The notes under the pieces were generated by a model. That model was given only the letters and a program-made list of their open reading frames with translations, ran no database searches and was not told where the DNA came from. Of a stretch of DNA of 7,001 nt, positions 4,999 to 7,001 are shown piece by piece. Numbering within the stretch: the first letter of the stretch is position 1; each line of letters begins with the position of its first letter. The DNA is from Ruminococcaceae bacterium UBA7135 (GTDB taxonomy: Bacteria > Bacillota > Clostridia > Oscillospirales > Ruminococcaceae): the NCBI GenBank assembly GCA_002492075.1, contig DKXD01000022.1, positions 1-7,001 of the forward strand, read 5' to 3'. A program made the translations under genes and the position numbers.

Positions 4999-5708
4999 TC
5001 GTCCTCCTTGGGAGCGTCCTCGATTATTTCCTCTTCAAACGCGCTTTCGGGGGCACAGACGCTGTAATAATATTTCTCGCCGCAGGAGCTTATGATACCG
5101 TCGCGGAAATGCTCGCCGTCGATCCTTGCGCTTTTAAGGTTATCAAAAATATCGGAGCCAACTCGTTTGGCATAAGCTTCACGGCGTGTCCACGCCATGT
5201 AGAACCAACAGTTTTTTTGTGCAAAGTCCGCCATATCGCGCTCGTTGAACATCATCGGCAGCGTTTTCCCCGAAGCTATCGGTTTGCCGAATTCGGCAAG
5301 CTCCTCGTCGTTCATAAACGTGCGGGCAAGCTCGGTCATTTTTTCCAGCGAGTAGGGACGCTCATGCTGAACGTCGATCCCCACATTTGCGTCCTCACCG
5401 AGAGCTACGGCGCACATTGCGCAGCCCTCGCTGTGGGATATGCTGAAATCGAGATCGGCACGGTTGGTGCGCGGACGACCGTTCTCATCAAAAGTTATTG
5501 TCAGCGCCAAGCGCTCGATCTTGTGCTTCTGCAAAAGACTGTCCAGCAGCAAAAAACCGCAGCCCGAATCGGCAAACGCCTTGCCGCGCTTGCTGAGGAT
5601 ATCGTCAAAATACGCTTTGCAGGCGTCGGAATAAAACACGCGCAGATTTTCTATCCGAGTGCGAATCCCGCTTACCGTCACAATAGAAGCCGTAAAATCA
5701 AGTTTCAT
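4995..5708 (-). CDS. Sfp-type 4'-phosphopantetheinyl transferase
   Basis: This 237-residue enzyme should move the phosphopantetheine arm of CoA onto a serine of an acyl or peptidyl carrier protein. Family motifs in order: GRPR (77-80), FSISHSEG (88-95) with His92, VGIDVQ (109-114) with Mg-binding Asp112, and WTRREAYAK (173-181) with Glu177 and Lys181. Position 114 is Gln where most Sfp-type enzymes have Glu (GIDVE). Length fits the Sfp class rather than the short AcpS class. The last 19 residues (219-237) are strongly acidic. ATG 5708 is preferred over a TTG at 5732; it overlaps the dehydratase gene by 11 bases, and neither start has a strong ribosome binding site, so translation is probably coupled. 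An Sfp-type enzyme beside carrier-dependent ketoreductase and dehydratase genes points to a dedicated carrier protein, which is not in the window. Confidence 0.87.
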   Translation of the reverse strand: MKLDFTASIVTVSGIRTRIENLRVFYSDACKAYFDDILSKRGKAFADSGCGFLLLDSLLQKHKIERLALTITFDENGRPRTNRADLDFSISHSEGCAMCAVALGEDANVGIDVQHERPYSLEKMTELARTFMNDEELAEFGKPIASGKTLPMMFNERDMADFAQKNCWFYMAWTRREAYAKRVGSDIFDNLKSARIDGEHFRDGIISSCGEKYYYSVCAPESAFEEEIIEDAPKEDE

Positions 5709-6153
5709 CAGAATACACCGCGCTTTTATCAATAGAAGTAAACAGCATGCTGCCCTTCGCCTTAACTTTTCCGTCCGCGGATATTACCGCGGAAAACTCA
5801 TACGCAGCTGAACTTGACATCGTACATTCAACGCTTATCGTCAGCGTGTCTCCGGGAATTACCGGCTTTAAGAACTTAAAATCCTTGACCTTTAAAAGAA
5901 CATACAGCTTTTCATCAACCGCCGCGTCATCGGGTGCTATCACAAGACTGCAAAGCTGCGCCGCGCTTTCGATCAGAAGAACGCCGGGCATTATAGGCGT
6001 TTCGGGAAAGTGCCCCACAAAATACGGCTCGTTCACCGATACGTTTTTGATACCCTTTGCAGATTTGTTCGGTTCAAGCTCCAAGACCTTTTCTATCATC
6101 TGAAAGGGCGGACGCTGTTTGATTCGTTTGTTTATTTCAAGCAAATTCATCAT
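5698..6153 (-). CDS. fabZ: FabZ-type (3R)-hydroxyacyl-ACP dehydratase (hotdog fold)
   Basis: This 151-residue protein should dehydrate 3-hydroxyacyl chains on a carrier protein to trans-2-enoyl chains. NEPYFVGHFPETPIMPGVLLIE (41-62) is the FabZ active-site signature, with catalytic His48 and Glu62, followed by SAAQL (63-67) on the central helix. FLKPVIPGDTL (around 94-104) is the usual second hotdog motif. The N-terminal HRYPF segment of housekeeping FabZ is replaced by QRPPF (13-17). It ends with a short hydrophilic tail beyond the fold. The ATG at 6153 overlaps the fabG stop by 4 bases (ATGA), with GGAGGG 8 bases upstream; a second ATG directly follows. The N-terminal variation suggests a pathway-specific paralogue, so the gene symbol denotes the family rather than a proven housekeeping role. 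Confidence 0.88.
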   Translation of the reverse strand: MMNLLEINKRIKQRPPFQMIEKVLELEPNKSAKGIKNVSVNEPYFVGHFPETPIMPGVLLIESAAQLCSLVIAPDDAAVDEKLYVLLKVKDFKFLKPVIPGDTLTISVECTMSSSAAYEFSAVISADGKVKAKGSMLFTSIDKSAVYSDET

Positions 6154-6875
6154 AAGCTGAGCCCTCCGTCAAGAACGATAACTTGTCCCGTAACATAGTC
6201 GAACGCGGGCGAACAGAGCGCTGCGACAACATTCGCCACGTCCTTTGCCGTTCCGAAATGACCTGCGGGTATAGACTTGTTGTATTCCGCAAGCTTATCC
6301 TCGGGGATATTATCCAACATTTCCGTTTCGATGAATCCCGGCGCTACTGCGTTTACGGTAATTCCGCGAGGAGCAAGCTCTTTTGCAAGCGTCGCCGTCA
6401 TGGAGTTCACAGCACCTTTTGTCGCCGCGTAAACGCCTTGCCCCTCAACAGCCAGCACCGAACTTACCGAGGAGATGTTCACGATCTTCCCGCCCTTTTT
6501 TATCATCTTCAAAGCCGCTTGCTGCGCGCAATGGAAGTAGCCCTTGATGTTTATGTCAAGCGACCGCGACAGCGAATCCTCGTTTATCATCAGCAAGTAC
6601 GCGTCATCGACCACTCCCGCGTTATTCACAAGCACGTCCAATTGCCCTAAGTCATTTTGTATTTCGCGGAACATACCCTGCACCGCTTTGAGGTCCGCGG
6701 TGTTAGCCTTGTACGCCTTTGCTTTTCGTCCCAGCGCTTCTATCGCCGCGACCGTTTCAGCCGCCTTTGCATCGTTGGAGTTGTAGTTCACGGCAACATC
6801 GTAGCCGTCCTCCGCCAATTTAAGAGCGCACGCCTTTCCTATTCCGCGCGAAGCGCCCGTTACTAATGCAACCAT
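6150..6875 (-). CDS. fabG: FabG-type 3-oxoacyl-ACP reductase (short-chain dehydrogenase)
   Basis: This 241-residue NAD(P)H-dependent reductase of the classical short-chain dehydrogenase family should reduce a beta-ketoacyl chain on a carrier protein to the 3-hydroxyacyl form. TGASRGIG (6-13) is the cofactor-binding glycine loop and NNAG is at 84-87. The catalytic set is Asn109, Ser136, Tyr149 and Lys153 (YAATK). NAVAPGFIETEM (175-186) is the FabG-style substrate-loop signature, and YVTGQVIVLDGGLSL (227-241) is the standard C-terminus. The length is typical. ATG 6875 has AAGGAG (minus strand, 6881-6886) 5 bases upstream. It is first of the four visible operon genes and is followed by the dehydratase with a 4-base overlap. 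No promoter is recognised between it and 7001, so it may be co-transcribed with genes beyond the window. Another short-chain dehydrogenase role is possible, but the dehydratase next door supports FabG. Confidence 0.9.
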   Translation of the reverse strand: MVALVTGASRGIGKACALKLAEDGYDVAVNYNSNDAKAAETVAAIEALGRKAKAYKANTADLKAVQGMFREIQNDLGQLDVLVNNAGVVDDAYLLMINEDSLSRSLDINIKGYFHCAQQAALKMIKKGGKIVNISSVSSVLAVEGQGVYAATKGAVNSMTATLAKELAPRGITVNAVAPGFIETEMLDNIPEDKLAEYNKSIPAGHFGTAKDVANVVAALCSPAFDYVTGQVIVLDGGLSL

Positions 6876-6897
6876 AATCTCTCCTTATATCTTTAAA

Positions 6898-7001
6898 AAA
6901 TTTCAAAATTCCGGCTAGCGTGCTCCGCTTCGCACTTCACGCTACGCTCTGCACGTTAGCCGGAACCGATCAGCCTACGCTTCGCTTCGGCTGACACTTT
7001 T
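6898..7001 (+). repeat. Structured intergenic element, copy B (truncated by window end)
   Basis: It begins with AAATTTCAAAATT (6898-6910). Hairpin 1 then pairs 6911-6923 (ccggctagcgtgc) with 6951-6963 (gcacgttagccgg), 13 bp including one G-T wobble (6918/6956). The linker AACCGA follows, then hairpin 2, TCAGCC (6970-6975) with GGCTGA (6989-6994), then CACTTTT at the window edge. The order, flanking boxes, linker and terminal box match element A at 84-203, but both stems have different sequences. The right partner of the outer stem would lie just past 7001. It sits in the leader side of fabG, opposite strand, about 11 bases beyond its ribosome binding site. Confidence 0.6.

Noticed and set aside
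4935..5735. Plus-strand open frame of 266 codons, longer than the opposing phosphopantetheinyl transferase
   Set aside because: The minus-strand frame carries the GIDV and WTRREAYAK motifs and fits an overlapping operon. The plus frame has no motif or ribosome binding site and runs across a gene junction.
6183..6650. 155-codon plus-strand open frame opposite fabG
   Set aside because: It is antisense to a complete short-chain dehydrogenase with all catalytic residues and shows no domain or start signal of its own.

Overview
The window looks like a chromosomal segment of a low-to-mid-GC, Gram-positive gut or rumen anaerobe of the Ruminococcus/Oscillospiraceae type. This is inferred from a lipoprotein-type family GH5 mannanase, a BspA-like leucine-rich-repeat surface protein with a C-terminal anchor, strong AGGAGG ribosome binding sites, consensus sigma-A promoters and short hairpin-forming repeats between genes. 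No species can be fixed from the sequence alone.

Layout. Positions 1-301 hold no gene but a nested inverted-repeat element (element A, about 84-203) enclosed by a perfect 13-bp inverted repeat (1-13 / 238-250). A consensus promoter (302-330) then drives a lipoprotein endo-beta-1,4-mannanase (374-1435, +). A bidirectional terminator (1452-1482) separates it from a convergent XRE-family regulator (1488-1844, -). That regulator is divergent from a 661-residue leucine-rich-repeat surface protein (1987-3972, +). The shared intergenic region carries a perfect extended sigma-A promoter with a dyad on its -35 box. The 3973-4275 gap holds two related GC-rich hairpins and a pair of overlapping, mutually exclusive terminator hairpins.

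From 6875 down to 4276 the minus strand carries a tight four-gene operon whose reading frames overlap at every junction: a FabG-type ketoreductase, a FabZ-type hotdog dehydratase, an Sfp-type 4'-phosphopantetheinyl transferase and a flavoprotein with a compact cysteine cluster. Together they could activate an acyl carrier protein, reduce and dehydrate a carrier-bound beta-ketoacyl chain, and perform a further redox step. The carrier protein and ketosynthase are not in the window. No promoter is evident in front of fabG, so partners may lie beyond 7001. This reads as a specialised acyl-chain or type II polyketide-like pathway rather than a complete housekeeping fatty acid operon (inference).

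The most unusual signal is a second copy (element B, about 6898-7001, cut by the window end) of the element seen at 84-203. The two copies share flanking boxes, the linker ACCGRTCAG, the ending CTGACACTTTT and the sequence of the first hairpin loop. Their stem sequences differ completely but remain paired, as expected of a conserved structured RNA or a structured mobile repeat.
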